Positions 44,507 to 57,200 of a stretch of DNA of 64,000 nucleotides are shown here, in pieces. The DNA is taken from the NCBI GenBank assembly GCA_947579665.1, contig OX388348.1:16120001-16184000 (forward strand). The letters run 5' to 3'. The translations under genes and the position numbers were made by a program. How positions within the stretch are numbered: position 1 is the first letter of the stretch; every line of letters starts with the position of its first letter. The notes under the pieces are model-generated. The model did not search any database. It worked only from the letters and a program-made list of their open reading frames with translations, and was not told where the DNA came from. The DNA is from Sympetrum striolatum. Its lineage: Eukaryota > Arthropoda > Insecta > Odonata > Libellulidae.

Positions 44507-44599
44507 GAATGGAGAGACGCTGCCCGGTTGGAAACCCGAGAATACTTCCTTCAAGCAACTCACCGGGAAAAAACTACTTCTTACTATAGTAATCATATT

Positions 44600-47500
44600 T
44601 TTTATGTTCCACGTTCAAATCAATAAAAAATTCGTAAAACTCTTAATATTATTAGTAAATATCAACACGTATATTAAAAATGATAATGACCTAACGCACG
44701 AAGAATTAGCTTCGTAAATATCCGACAATAATTTGTATCATAAGTTCATTGTTAAATTTATCGTGTTCGTTATTAAATGTATCCATATACCGTATACCGA
44801 GAACTACATGCCAATATTTTTCCCAACCAATCATTTGTTCTATTTGTAGCTTATTAATTTAGTAAGTTAATTAACTATAATTTTAGTGCGATATAGATTC
44901 TGAAATTTTTCCTCTTACATCTGACTAATTAGCTTTATTATTCGTATACTCCATGAATGTAGATTAAATTGAAAATAAGAGGAATATAAATTTAAAACCT
45001 CGGTTTAAAAACTTAGCAAATTCTTTTGAAAATTCATAGAAAAATGGGTCAGAAAATGTTTGCACAAACCTTATTTTAATAAAAGCCAAAAAAATGTAAA
45101 AATATTTTATAAAAGGTTAAATATATAGACAATAAAGTGCATCAAAATACACAGTCAATAAGTGAGAAAGAATTTATAGAGTAAATCTATTAATTTTTGG
45201 AAGGTAATTGAAAAGAAGGGACTTATAAAAGAATCTAAAACCGAATTATTCGAAAGGGAATAGAAAATTCAACTACAATCAAACGACAAATTTTACGCTT
45301 CATTTCTAAACATGAGCATCGATTTTCCGATTCAAGTAAATATATAAACATTTATATATGTGAAAAGGGTCATTTAAAATATTCTCAACGCAAATAAATT
45401 TGTCAAATAAAAACACACTGAATATATTACAGGCAAATAATGCCATTACATTTCCCCAATTACTCCATCATTCACACACTTCAAATTATTACTTTTTTCA
45501 TTTTATGAGCTTAAATTAATAAGGCGGAGTAATAATGATTATGTGATTAACTCAGTTAAACATCTCATCATCGTCAATGTCTAGACAAATTGTAAGATAA
45601 AATCGCCGAATTCACAAGTCACATTTGTTAAGCCTTTTAGAGAATAAATATCTTTCTTACTTCAATAAAATTTATAAATCAAATGAATGAAGTCAGAATA
45701 TATTTGGACAAAGCTATAGCTAATTAAAAAAATTATGAATGAAATATGCATAAACCTCTCCACTGAAAATATTAAAAATCTTAATTAAGCTTTAAATCAA
45801 GAGATCCATTCCGAATTATATGTTGATCACTTTCAAAAGACTAATTATTCATTATTTTACTTAAAAATCTATTTGGAGCAATGGGATACATTATAAGACA
45901 ATTTCTTGGAAAAAAATTATATATTTCGAATTTTAAGGGTAATTTATTAGATTTGTAGATTTCTGGGAAATGAGTGTTAATATATGAAGAAAATAATCGA
46001 GATGAACGTTATGTGTAATTTAAATTTTCAGGAATTAGAGAGACCAATCGCTGGAAAACACATTGAAAATACTTATCACACGTTAATATCAAAAGAATAC
46101 ATAATTTTTCGAATAGTGCAAAGTGTAATTACAGCAAAGAAGATAAATTTCCATGCACTCCGTCATAACGTTGAATATCATTCAATTATTAAATTCCTTA
46201 GCCATTCAAATATTAATAACACACCTTCCAGAGTATCAAACCATAGAATAGAAGGAATGAAATTTCTTTTAAAAAATCTAAAAAATAATAATACTTGAAG
46301 AGAACGATTTTTCCCACTTATACTATTTTTATATGACTATGACGTATAAGTTCTGAATTAAGATGTTATAAATTTATTTAAATCGATAAAAAATCGAATA
46401 AATTGACGAAAATATCAAAAACATGCTATTAAGTTTCCTTAAATTACAATACGCTCTAAAGTGGAAAGAAAACTATCGTAAAAAGAGCAAGCATCTATGT
46501 GTACCCTGTAGAAGCTTTATTACATCACATCTGTCTCTGTCCGTCTCCCTTAACAGGGTTAAATAAAAGCACACAGCAGTTTACCCCCAGTCCCTGTTTT
46601 CTTATCACCTTTGAAAGCCCGAGATTTCTTACATTTCGACCGGGAATTTCATTCAATCTACAGCATCAAATCAGACATAAGACGGATCCTCATACGGAGC
46701 CACATTTGCGGAGAAGGAAAGACACCGAAACTGGAAATATGAAAAGGCACGGAGGTAGACGAAGGAGGATGCTAGATGTTTTTCGTCCTGCGAGAACGCA
46801 ATAAAACAAAAGTTCCCATCTGGCTCGAAACGGCGGAGGAGTGGAGAAACGTGCGGGAGGATTACGGAGAAATATCAGGGAAAAAGCGGCCCCCTCTGGA
46901 GAAATAAAAGGTGGTTTTTTGGCCGCGGAGTACCAACAGCCGAGGATGACCCAAATGCTGTCCTAGCGAGGTTTTTTCCTTCCCTCGAATCAACACCCGG
47001 CAGGAATGCCCCTCTTCGCGCCCCTGCCGTCACTTATCCCTCTTAACGGGGATTTTTCACCTCCGTGACCCCGGGAAGATAGAGTGCAAGCCCGCCTTAC
47101 AGTAGTACTCTGAGTTTTCATATACTCTCGCATACTTGGTACCGTTCGAATCCTTGAGATTGTTCCTCTCTCGTGAGGAAAGTGTTCTAGGCTCGCTAAG
47201 ATGGGAAGGGTTTTAGGGACGGTCGTAACACTGCATTTTTATTCCTCCTTACGTCGCAGGGAAAATTCTCCGAAACCCTGCTTCTAAGACTACGGATTCC
47301 ATTAACAGTCTATCAGTTGAACGGACAGTTCACAAGATGGAGTCTATTTAATAGTCGGTTGTATATTTAATTTTTCTCACCTAATTTAAGCGATAGAAAC
47401 CCCAACGTACTACAATTAAACCAGTGGAGTCGACCAAAATTATAATGATAATACACCTGATGTTTTCATATTAAATGTCTCGTATGAATTATATCGAAAT

Positions 47501-47787
47501 AAATTCTTCATATAATTGAAATAAATGTTGGTGAATTTTTATAACTTAATTATTCCACACAAAATATATTTCGTTAATTCTGATCGACTAATAATGAAGA
47601 ATATAATTTAAGTATAAATAGGTAGTTATACATACATTACAATCATAACTTTTCCTAGTTTCCAGGTGTCTCCTCTAGAAATGAATTCTATGCAACTTAA
47701 ACGTAAAACTTGCCCATATTAATCACTCTAATATTTTTACTGAGATATACTGATTCAAAATTGATATCATTTCTCAAAGTGAAAAAA
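44600..47787. other. Intergenic DNA, no gene seen
   Basis: AT-rich up to about 46480, then GC-richer from about 46650 to 47300. Open frames at 45984-46298 and 46499-46804 have no domain I recognise; the latter is basic near its end and lies in the GC-richer stretch. I do not call either a gene. Confidence 0.5.
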
Positions 47788-48476
47788 TCTGATGTGGCCA
47801 GCAAATGACTTTCTCCATATATAAGATGTAAATATTTATCTATGACAGTATTTTCGAACTCTATATTCAATCTAAACTTGGAAGATAAGTGTTTAATGTA
47901 TATTATATTATCTTTGACGTCACAAACATTATAAAATATGTTTTTCGGGACATGTCCGATGAAAAACGATGAAATTGGCCTTTCGCCCAGAGCGCCCACA
48001 GTACATAATCAGCAACTTCCGGTTTATCAGTATTTCATGAATAACTCCTAAGCAATCAGTTATACAAAAATATGTTTCATACAAAAGTTATAGTAAAGTA
48101 CATTTTCTAAAACTTTTGTAAATAATAGTTTATACCTAAATATTAGATTAATGGAGATATTTTGCAAAAAGGGAAACAAGCTTCGAAAAGTAAATCTCGA
48201 CTTTTGGTTTAACCGATTTACTCCAAAAACTAATCAACTCTGACAGCACCTACCACAATGCTATATATAAAGTTTGGTATTGATACAACTAATAGTTTTT
48301 ACGTTAGAGCGCCCACAAGCACACACACACACACACACACATACACAAAGACATCATTCCGAAAATGGTCAAAACGTGTTCTAGGGACCCCAAAACATGT
48401 ATTTCCGTTGAAATCTCGAAGTCAATTTTTTTCATGAAAACAATACTTTCTCTGTACTACGTATATGGAGAAAGTA
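47788..48476 (+). mobile_element. Hairpin-ended Helentron-like element, subfamily A copy 3
   Basis: Starts TCTGATGTGGCCAGCAAATG and ends with the TAC-loop hairpin and GGAGAAAGTA. The 14-bp inverted match ACTTTCTCCATATA / TATATGGAGAAAGT between its two ends is perfect. It has one 317-bp unit (GAGCGCCCACA at 47991 and 48308), where copies 1 and 2 have two, which explains its 689-bp length. A CA tract follows the second mark at about 48319-48345. Confidence 0.65.
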
Positions 48477-48854
48477 TAAAGGCAATGTAAGGTTCCGTAA
48501 CTATTTAAAACTGTGAAATGTTAGTAAACTTTCTTGAGATGAAATATAGTATTATATTTTCAAATGATCTTACACTATTATGCCTTTACGAAAAAGTTAT
48601 TAAATTAAGAATCTTATATAATAATCATCGATGTGTAGATATATATTCATCCGATGTCAGTAACTGCCGAAAGTAATGCATGGGAGAAATTTTAAAATAA
48701 TTTCATGCACTTTCCGACGTGATAGGATAGTTTGTCATAAGTATCATTGGTTCGAATTTGGACGAATAGAATCGTCTTTCGTAAGAAATGTACGTAAAGT
48801 TCATTTTGATCGATTGTAGACATTTTTTATTTTGCAAGATTAAGTCAAAAATAA
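48477..48854. other. Spacer between two hairpin-ended elements
   Basis: 378 bp of AT-rich DNA between two elements in the same orientation. Nothing recognisable. Confidence 0.5.
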
Positions 48855-49523
48855 TCTGATGTGGCCAACACATGACTTTCTCCGTATTTATTGAAAACAT
48901 AAACCTATGCCGGTAATATATAAATAACTCCAAAACAATGAGTTTACAGGAAAATGTTTCATACAAGCTTTGTAGTAAAATACATTATCTACAACTTTTA
49001 TGTGTAAATGTATATACCTATATTGCATTCTGACAGAGATATGTATGAAAAACTTCCTTTTCTGGGTAAAAAACAACTTCCGGTTAACCATTATTGAAGA
49101 ATAACTCCTAAACAATCAGTGTTACGAAAAACATTTTATACAAAAGTTGTAGTAAAGTACATTATCTACAACTTTTGTGTGTAAATGTATATACCTATAT
49201 TGCATTCTTACAGAGATATTTAAGAAAAACATTTTGTTCCGGATAAACCATAACTTCCGGTGGAGCGATATTCTCCAAAAACTAATCAACTCTTGGCATT
49301 GTTAGGAAAATTTTAAATATGAATTTTGAAAATGATCGGAAAATTGCTTTTTAAGATAGAGCGCCCACAAACCTTTTAACCAAAGACACACAGACAGACA
49401 TGTTCGGGAAAATAGCTAAAACATGCTCTATGGGCCCCAAAACATCTATTTCCGTCGAAATCTGGAGGTTGAATTTTTTTGCGAATACAATACTTTCTCT
49501 ATACTACGTATAGGGAGAAAGTA
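48855..49523 (+). mobile_element. Hairpin-ended Helentron-like element, subfamily B copy 2
   Basis: Starts TCTGATGTGGCCAACACATG, ends with the hairpin TATAC TAC GTATA GG GAGAAAGTA, and matches the body of the copy at 32346-33412 in reverse (AACTTCCGGTTAACCATTATT near 49076). It has fewer internal 177-bp units, and the CA tract is worn down to ACACACAGACAGACA. Confidence 0.65.
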
Positions 49524-50386
49524 ATAATGATCGTACGAAATCAAAATAAATAGTAAAAGAAAGGAAATTGAATAATGATTCTTATTTTGATCGTATAATA
49601 TCGTAAACGGGTCTACATTGAGAATATTTATGCAAAAAGTACGGAAATTTATGTAATATTTTGGGAATAAGCAATTTCCTAACGATAAAGGTGATTGTTG
49701 AACTTAACTCTCATTGCCAGTGTGCAAATGCATTAAAATAAATATTTTTAATAAAAATCCAATATAGTACCGGGGTTATTTATATTCTTGGTAAATAAAT
49801 TAAATTTTAATTCCTTCTTTTTTGACGGGGAATTCGCTAATAACTTATAAATTATAATGATATCCATGAAATGTTGTCACTAAATATACTAAAATTGTAT
49901 TACACTCTGGTATAGTAAACACTAAAAAGTATAAAAGTATCTCACGTTATCCCTCCCTTCGGTTTTGAACGAGTTAGAGGGCCGTCCTTAAGTGCAACAA
50001 CCTCTTCTTGAGAAGGAACTTGAAGTAAAACATTATTTATCTGTTGTAATCAGACGTGCCAGAGGAGAATCCCAGAGTGAAATCGCCAGAGGGATGGCGT
50101 AGTCGTTAGACATAGCTTTAATGTTACTAAGGGATCTGGCAGACTCGCAATTGCTTTAGCGCTCACCCTGTCTTCTATCCTCAACTTGCGCATAAGTTCT
50201 CAACTGCACTCGAGCTCACAATGACACCAAAGGACAAACATTCTCTTCAGAATTTGCTCAGCCGTTTTAATCCAGATACTCTTAATTTAACCAGTTGCTC
50301 TAAAGTTGCCTCTAAAACAACTGGTACACATAACTGTTCGGAAAAAAACGTATTTCTTTGATTTTTTCTCTTTTATCACTACAAAA
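49524..50386. other. Intergenic DNA, no gene seen
   Basis: AT-rich, with a slightly GC-richer stretch at 49940-50330. No domain, RNA or shared repeat was recognised. Confidence 0.5.
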
Positions 50387-51239
50387 TCTGATGTGGCCAA
50401 CACATGACTTTCTACATATTTATTGAAAACAGAATCCTATATATAAATAACTCCAAAACAATGAGTGTTACAGAAAAAGTTTTCAAACAAAAGTTGTAGT
50501 AAAATACATTATATATAACTTTTGTGCAAATAATATATCAATACATCACATTCTGTTAGAGATATTTAAGAAAAACTACAATTTTTGGATAAAAAGCAAC
50601 TTATGCTTAGCGAGTATTCATTAATAACTCCTAAACAATCAGTGTTACAAAATAATACTTCAAACAAACGTTTTAGTAATATACATTATCTATGACTTTT
50701 GTATGTAATTTTATATACCTACATTGTATTCTGACAGAGATTTGTATGAAAAACTTCCATTTCTGGATTAACAACAACTTCCATTTAACCATTATTCAAG
50801 AGTAACTCCTAAACAATCAGTGTTAAGGAAAAATGTTTCAAACAGAATTTGTAGTAAAGTAAATTTATCTATAAATTTTGTGTATAGTTGTATATACCTA
50901 CATTGCATTCTGACAGAGATATTTAAGAAACAAAATTTTGTTCCGGATAAACCGCAACTTTCGGTTAAGCAGTATTCATCAAAAACTAATCAATTTTTGG
51001 AATTGTTAGAAAAATACTACATGTGAATTTTGAAAATGATTGGATAATCACTTTTTAAGATAGAGCCCCCACAAACGTTTTTACCACAGACAGACACACA
51101 CAGCCGCACACACAGGCAAGTTCGGAAAAATTGCGAAGACGAACTCTATGGGCCCCAAAACATTTATTTTCGTTGAAATCTGGAGGTCTATTTTTTGCGA
51201 ATACAATACTTTTTCTATACTACGTATAGGGAGAAAGTA
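50387..51239 (+). mobile_element. Hairpin-ended Helentron-like element, subfamily B copy 3
   Basis: Starts TCTGATGTGGCCAACACATG and ends TATAC TAC GTATA GG GAGAAAGTA. The inner left repeat has changed from ACTTTCTCC to ACTTTCTAC. Internal units have diverged (AACTTATGCTTAGCGAG at about 50600 and AACTTCCATTTAACC at about 50770 in place of AACTTCCGGTTAACC). The most decayed copy, so probably the oldest. Confidence 0.6.
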
Positions 51240-54200
51240 AAAATTACTTCAAATTTATGATAGGTTTTCTTGATTGAAAATAGGCAATTTATATTAAATA
51301 TTTCCACGAAGATTTTATAATGAACGAAACAAACGAAAGCGAATTTACTGGTATAATTTTGTGATTACTATCAGAATTAATAGTTTGTTCAATAAAGATG
51401 CTTAAGGAGTAATTGAAATACGTTTTTGATATAATAAACAAAACGTAGCGCTCTGTTTATGATTGAATAAAAATTAAGAATTAAATGAAATGTAAGAAGT
51501 CTACTAGAAGTACGTATTTGTACTATCACAGAATTCTTACTCTCCGGTTACTCTGTAATTACCATGACGTAAGTTTTAGCACTGCAGCCGAAAGTCAGGA
51601 AGGAATGCAATAGTTAATCTTAAAGTAATGAAAAGACACAGTACACACAGTAAAAAATTTCAAAGCCGGAAGCCTAAGGGACCGAGTAAATTTTCGGGCC
51701 TAAGTATGTTAACAAAAAGGAATCTGTTAAGATTTTCAGCTTCAAGAAATGGAAAGTACGACTAAAATATATCAAATGTAATTAATGTGGTAAATTTGAT
51801 GGAATGCGATCTCATTTCGTACTATGAACAAGTGGCTTACTGGCATATTAAGTTAAAGCTAATATGCTTAGCCAGATTAGTGTGGGAACACAAGAGGCAA
51901 TCTAAACCCACATGAAGATCTCAAACGTAAACAATCAAAATAATGCCCTCTACATCGAGCGTTTTTCTACTGGGTATTCTTTACATTTGAATTGACCTAT
52001 TGTACATTCCTTTGAGATGGAACCTGGAAAAAAGTAAGCCAACGGTACATACTACTAAAATTAATAAAATATTTCCGTCTGTCAAAGGTTCGAATATTAG
52101 CTGTTCATATGCGAGCTTGGAGAAATATAGATTTTCGTCCTCGTTCACAGATCCCACTTTATAGAGAGCCTTTCCTTTCAAAAAACTTTTGTTTATGCAG
52201 TTAAACTTTCATGGCTTCTGGATTAGGTAGGTTCTACTGGTGACTTCACCATCAGCAAAATCACTTGAGTGAAATAACGATTATTTAGAGACATAGGATT
52301 GAAAGAACTGTTGCGAAAAGAAATTGGAGAAAAATGTAAGTGCATAAAGCTGGAATTCATAACCGAGCCGATCGAATAATATTCACTTCCTGTCGGAATA
52401 CTTTGCTCATGACTCTTGACTCGGGGTCTTATTCCTGGTTCTCTTTTAAAGCACTTATAAATTCACTTTCTTTTATTGAAGATAACTAAGTAGAGGAGAG
52501 CGACTGACTCGGTTTCAAGTTGGGTAATGGTTTATTCATTTGGCACAATTTTAGGACGGTGATATTTATTGATAGTTGATTTCAGGTCGTAATCCCAGAT
52601 TGTGGAAAATAAGCTATTTTGAGTGCGTTTTAAATTTGAGTTAAAATATTTAAAGTTGTGGAGAGAGGTATTATTATGTGGTATTTGTATATCTCTGAGG
52701 TACTTCTGCGATATGGGACATTTAGAATCACCTTGATGGTGTTGCTTCCGAATCTATACAGCTTCTGAAGATAGTATTTGTATGCATAATGCCAGGTGAG
52801 TGATACATATCCTACATAAGATGTTCCTTACATTAGCTTGGTACTGAAACGAGGCGTCTGAAACTAATACGGAAACTTGGTAAATCGGACCTCCAAAAAC
52901 TGAGATTCCGCTTTCAAAATATGCAAAATTTTTACGCCTCCACGGAGGATCGCCGCCAAACCGTACTCAATTACGCAAATCTGCTCTTAATCACATCCTA
53001 AACTGAATAACCACCGTTCCTTACCCACGCCTTTAAAAACGTCCCATTCCCTGAAAAAACAATCGCCGCTCCCGACCGACTCCCTTCCGCCCGTAATCCC
53101 TCAGTAGCCGAAAGATATCGGCCCGCGCGTAAATCTTCACGGGAAACGTTTTTATTAGCCAGGATTACGATCGAACAATTATTTTTCATCGGATAATCTC
53201 CCGGGCTCTTAGCTAATTTGAGACGCCGCGATTATTAATTCCTCAGACGCGAGGAGACACAGCAGCTTTCCGCGGGGAATTTTCACGAGAGCCTTAAAAC
53301 TTATTTTTATCATTTCGCAGTTGTTTCTGGAGACAGCTGCGGATCCGGAATCTCGCTATTATTGCATGGCTGCGAAAAACGCCGCTCCGTTGGAAGGGGT
53401 GGTCAATGAGGGGGAGATAAAGGGGTGAGATGATTAATTTTCTCGGAGAGGCAGACATCGACTGGTTAGAGGCCTACCCAAAAATTGGGGAGGATAAGAG
53501 AGAAAGCAATTTCGGTTATGATGGTGCGAGGAAGATAGCGGGATGAAGACTTGCTTTTTGAGGAGGCGCTTTTGTCGTGGGAGGGGAAAGAGAAGACGAA
53601 TCGGAAAGGAAAAGTATGAAAGGAATGAGGAACAGATACCGAAGATAAATTTGGGACACTAATAATGATTATCATTCATTACATCGCTACGTCGCATCGA
53701 TAAGAGGAAAAGAATGTTTACGAAAAATAAAATTATATTTTTACTTTCATTGTGGATCATGATAAGGTTGAAAAAACGCTTAATAAATAGCCTACTTTAA
53801 TTAATATTAACCGCAAAAAGTAAACTCTACTTCAATAATTACTAAAATATCTCTGATATATACATATATCAACATGCTACACTGATGAAACCAAACTATC
53901 ATTAAGTGGTCAAAAATGCAGACAATAAAATCAAATATGATATACTTCTCCTTTGTGACAAATAGCAATGAATAATAAAGTAACCTGATACCATTATTTC
54001 GTCTTATAAAATATTTAAGATCTATAATTCATCGTTTGGCTAAATTAAACATGATTAATTTGTATGAGAACTCGATTTTATTTCCTCTTGATTTTACCCC
54101 GAGAGTTTGTCTTTTGAGTTCATGAACAATTAAGTGGCTTTTCCTGATTGTGACTGACTAATTAAAGGCTGTTTTAAGTATCTGTATAAAACACCTACCA

Positions 54201-57200
54201 ATCTACTAATAACTGAAATATAAATTCAAAAATTCTCTTTTTTAAAGTGACCGTTCTATCATAAGAAACAAATCAAGCACAAGACAGAGCTTTAACTATA
54301 ATTTATGCTTCTACTAGTGAAGTTCAAATTAGAACTACCTAGTAGCAATAGAAAGATGAAGTAAATTAAAAAAATATAAAATCCTTTCTCTTTGTGCAGG
54401 TTTGAATTTACAGAATTAATATACTACCCTTTAACTGATAGCAATTCTTCAAATATCGATCAATATTATCATTTAAATATAAATAAAATATTATCATACC
54501 ATCACGTAAAATTGAAGGGCAAGGCATTATATTTCCAGCTAAGTTTAAGCACTATAGGATCATTAATACGTGGAATTTGTCGGTTGTGTTTTGTAAAGCA
54601 CATAGACAAATGGCATTCGCTCGACAAGAGATGAAATTCATGCTCAAAATAGACGCATTTCCCGAAAGCGACGTAGATTATCAAATCGAGATTCCCAGTG
54701 CTCGACTGTCATTCGGTCCTTTTTCACATAGCCGCCGTTTTGTTGGCCGTATGTCCTTTATGGATGCATTAATGTTTGCTGCCGTAGCGAATAAACCCGA
54801 TGTTTGCCGGGAATCTGGATATGTGGAAGTGTTCCTTTGTCACTAAATCCCTCAATTGAATATTTGTTAAACGCCGCGTCATCGTCTACGATGGTGAATT
54901 CATTTGAGCCGATCGCTAGACAATCGATTTTATTTTCAATGGTTAGTTTAAAATACCACCACAAAAAATAATCTTTGTATATAATTTCCCCGCATTTGTC
55001 TGCCCTTCCATCGCCCATCCCGTCTCTCTCAGAAATAGTTAGTTATAGGAATGTACGCTATTCTACGATAGGAATCTAATGCGTAGGGAGTGCCAGGAAA
55101 GCTACTATCCTTCGGAAAGAGTCGGGCGCAAAAGCAGGAATTGAGTCTATGCTTCCATAATATTACTTTTGATTCCCAGAATTTTACGAATCAAGTCGTA
55201 CTTCCACCGAATCAAAATCACACACGGAAGGTGGCTCACATCGTAGCTGCTTGATTTAATGGCTAAAGCTGTGATTAAACGTGTTCTCCGATCCCAAAAA
55301 ATTTACTTATTACTAAATAAATTAGAATAAATGTAATAGTTTAAATAAAATATATCTTCTAATTGCGTGAATACTTGAAATTTCTGTTCTGTGATGCGGG
55401 AGTGATAGTATACATAGATATGTGATGGAATAATTAGATTTTTGAACAACTACGCTAGGTTTAATTGAATGTATTAACTATAGTGAATTGTTTTTCCATT
55501 CTAACACAGCTGATTTCAGAGAATAAAATGTTAATATATAAAATTAAAGCAACTACTCCGATATCACTAAATAAAACAAATCTAAGAGACTGAGTTTAAG
55601 TTTTGGGTCAAGAAATTTACTCAAAGATGTGCAACGCATAGTATCAATCTTCGTAAATAAAAAAATATTGAAATTCAGATGGCAGTCATGACTGAACAAA
55701 AATGGGACTTTAATCGTCGCTCTACACAACCATAAAAATACGAATACACATCCAAATGTTAACTAAACTATGTCAAAAGCACCCCCAAAATGCACATGAT
55801 CGGCTGGAATAAATAAAAAATATTTGAATATTGAAAGATTTTACAATCAGAAGAGGACTAAAAATTTAGATGGCTTTAAGTATATATTACGATCAAAGTC
55901 AAATTACATTATGAGCTGAAACGGGAAGGAAAAAGGCAGTGGGAGTTGGATGAAAAAGAATAGAATAGCAGCCAGAGGCAGAATCAGAATAAAGGGAGAA
56001 AATGAATGAAAACAAGGGAGTTTGTAGTAAAAGAACTAAAGATAGAAGGCATCCAAATGAAAAAAGACCGTGTGAAAATAAAAAGTGAGGAAAATATGGA
56101 ATAAGAGGCCTGAGGGAAAAAAATAAAATAATTCTTCAAGGAGAAAATTGAGTAGGTGTATATCGTAGAGCTTATGGAGGGATGTAAAAAATTCAATTTA
56201 TCATCAATTAAATTTACGAATAGCTGGTGTTGAAGGAAAATATCCCATTTTTATCATTTGTTTCTTTAACTGCCTAATAGCTAAAAGAACAAATTCTGGT
56301 TTATATTTCCTTACTAACACTAAAGTGCTCTACTCTTTGGCTGGTTCTTGTGCCTCAATATTTATAATGCCGTTGATTTCGTTTCTTGATAACTTATCCC
56401 ACTTTATCTATCAACTAAAACCTTTCCACCTTTTACCCCATACAATATACACTTAATGACTTTTTTCAGCAGTCTCTCTCCGCTTAACATTTACCATATC
56501 ATTACCTTTGTCGACCCTTAATCACGATGCATCAATGAAACGCTCTTCTTCCAAACCTTCTGTACCATATTCATGTTTGTTTCTGTATCTATTCAATCAA
56601 CTTTCTCCATTGCATTCATGACTCTATTTCTAGATTTTTTTATGGATACTTTGTTTACTTATAGGCATCTGCCCACTAGAATCAGTTGTAGCATTCCTTT
56701 AACGATAGTATTTACGCATTTGTTACCTACTACAAAATCACAACCACCCTGACAGTTCACAAACATGTAACGAAGAGCAGAGGTGTCTCAGATGAGAAAA
56801 ACGAAAAGAAAAGCGGAGAGGGGAAATTAAGAGAGAGGAGATCAGAGGACGGATCAAGGACGTGAGGAGCAGAAGGCTGGAAGTGGGGGAGATCGAGATC
56901 TAACGAGAATATGAGAAATAGGGGGAAAATCCACGTTCTCGACCATTAGAATAATTGCTTGGGCGAGAAAGATCTCGCGAGATGAGGCTAGTAGCATAAA
57001 GCGCCCGGCGATGAGGATGCTAGGCGCGTTAATGCCCGAGGTTTGACGAGTTGCTCATTAAGAGCAGTGGCGCGGAGCGTGGGAGACGCGCAGATGTTTA
57101 TGACTTGTCGTCGGCTGGGTAAAAAGGCCACCGCGTCTCGTGTCCATTAAAATGACTGGGAAAGTGTCACGGAGAGGTGCGTGAGGGGAATGGAGAGAAA

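Larger units (their letters stand above)
44343..44582. mobile_element. Penelope-like fragment with 17-bp target duplication
   Basis: ACTATAGTAATCATATT occurs at 44326-44342 and again at 44583-44599, exactly flanking 240 bp. The insert is more GC-rich than the surroundings. It holds a perfect 79-bp inverted repeat (44340-44418 and 44465-44543) around a 46-bp spacer, then 39 bp of unpaired sequence. Each arm contains CTGAAGATGG...GCCGAAACGTTG, the hammerhead-like signature known from Penelope-like element repeats. No reverse transcriptase is present. I infer a truncated, inverted-arm Penelope-like insertion; its exact identity needs other copies. Confidence 0.65.

Noticed and set aside
44340..44543. 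MITE with terminal inverted repeats
   Set aside because: The 17-bp target duplication encloses extra unpaired sequence on the right, and the arms hold hammerhead-like cores, which fits a Penelope-like origin better.
46499..46804. 101-codon open frame as a gene
   Set aside because: No recognisable domain; the basic C-terminus is explained by purine-rich DNA.
54392..54846. Overlapping 80-89 codon frames as an exon cluster
   Set aside because: Frames on both strands overlap without consistent splice sites and match no family I can name.
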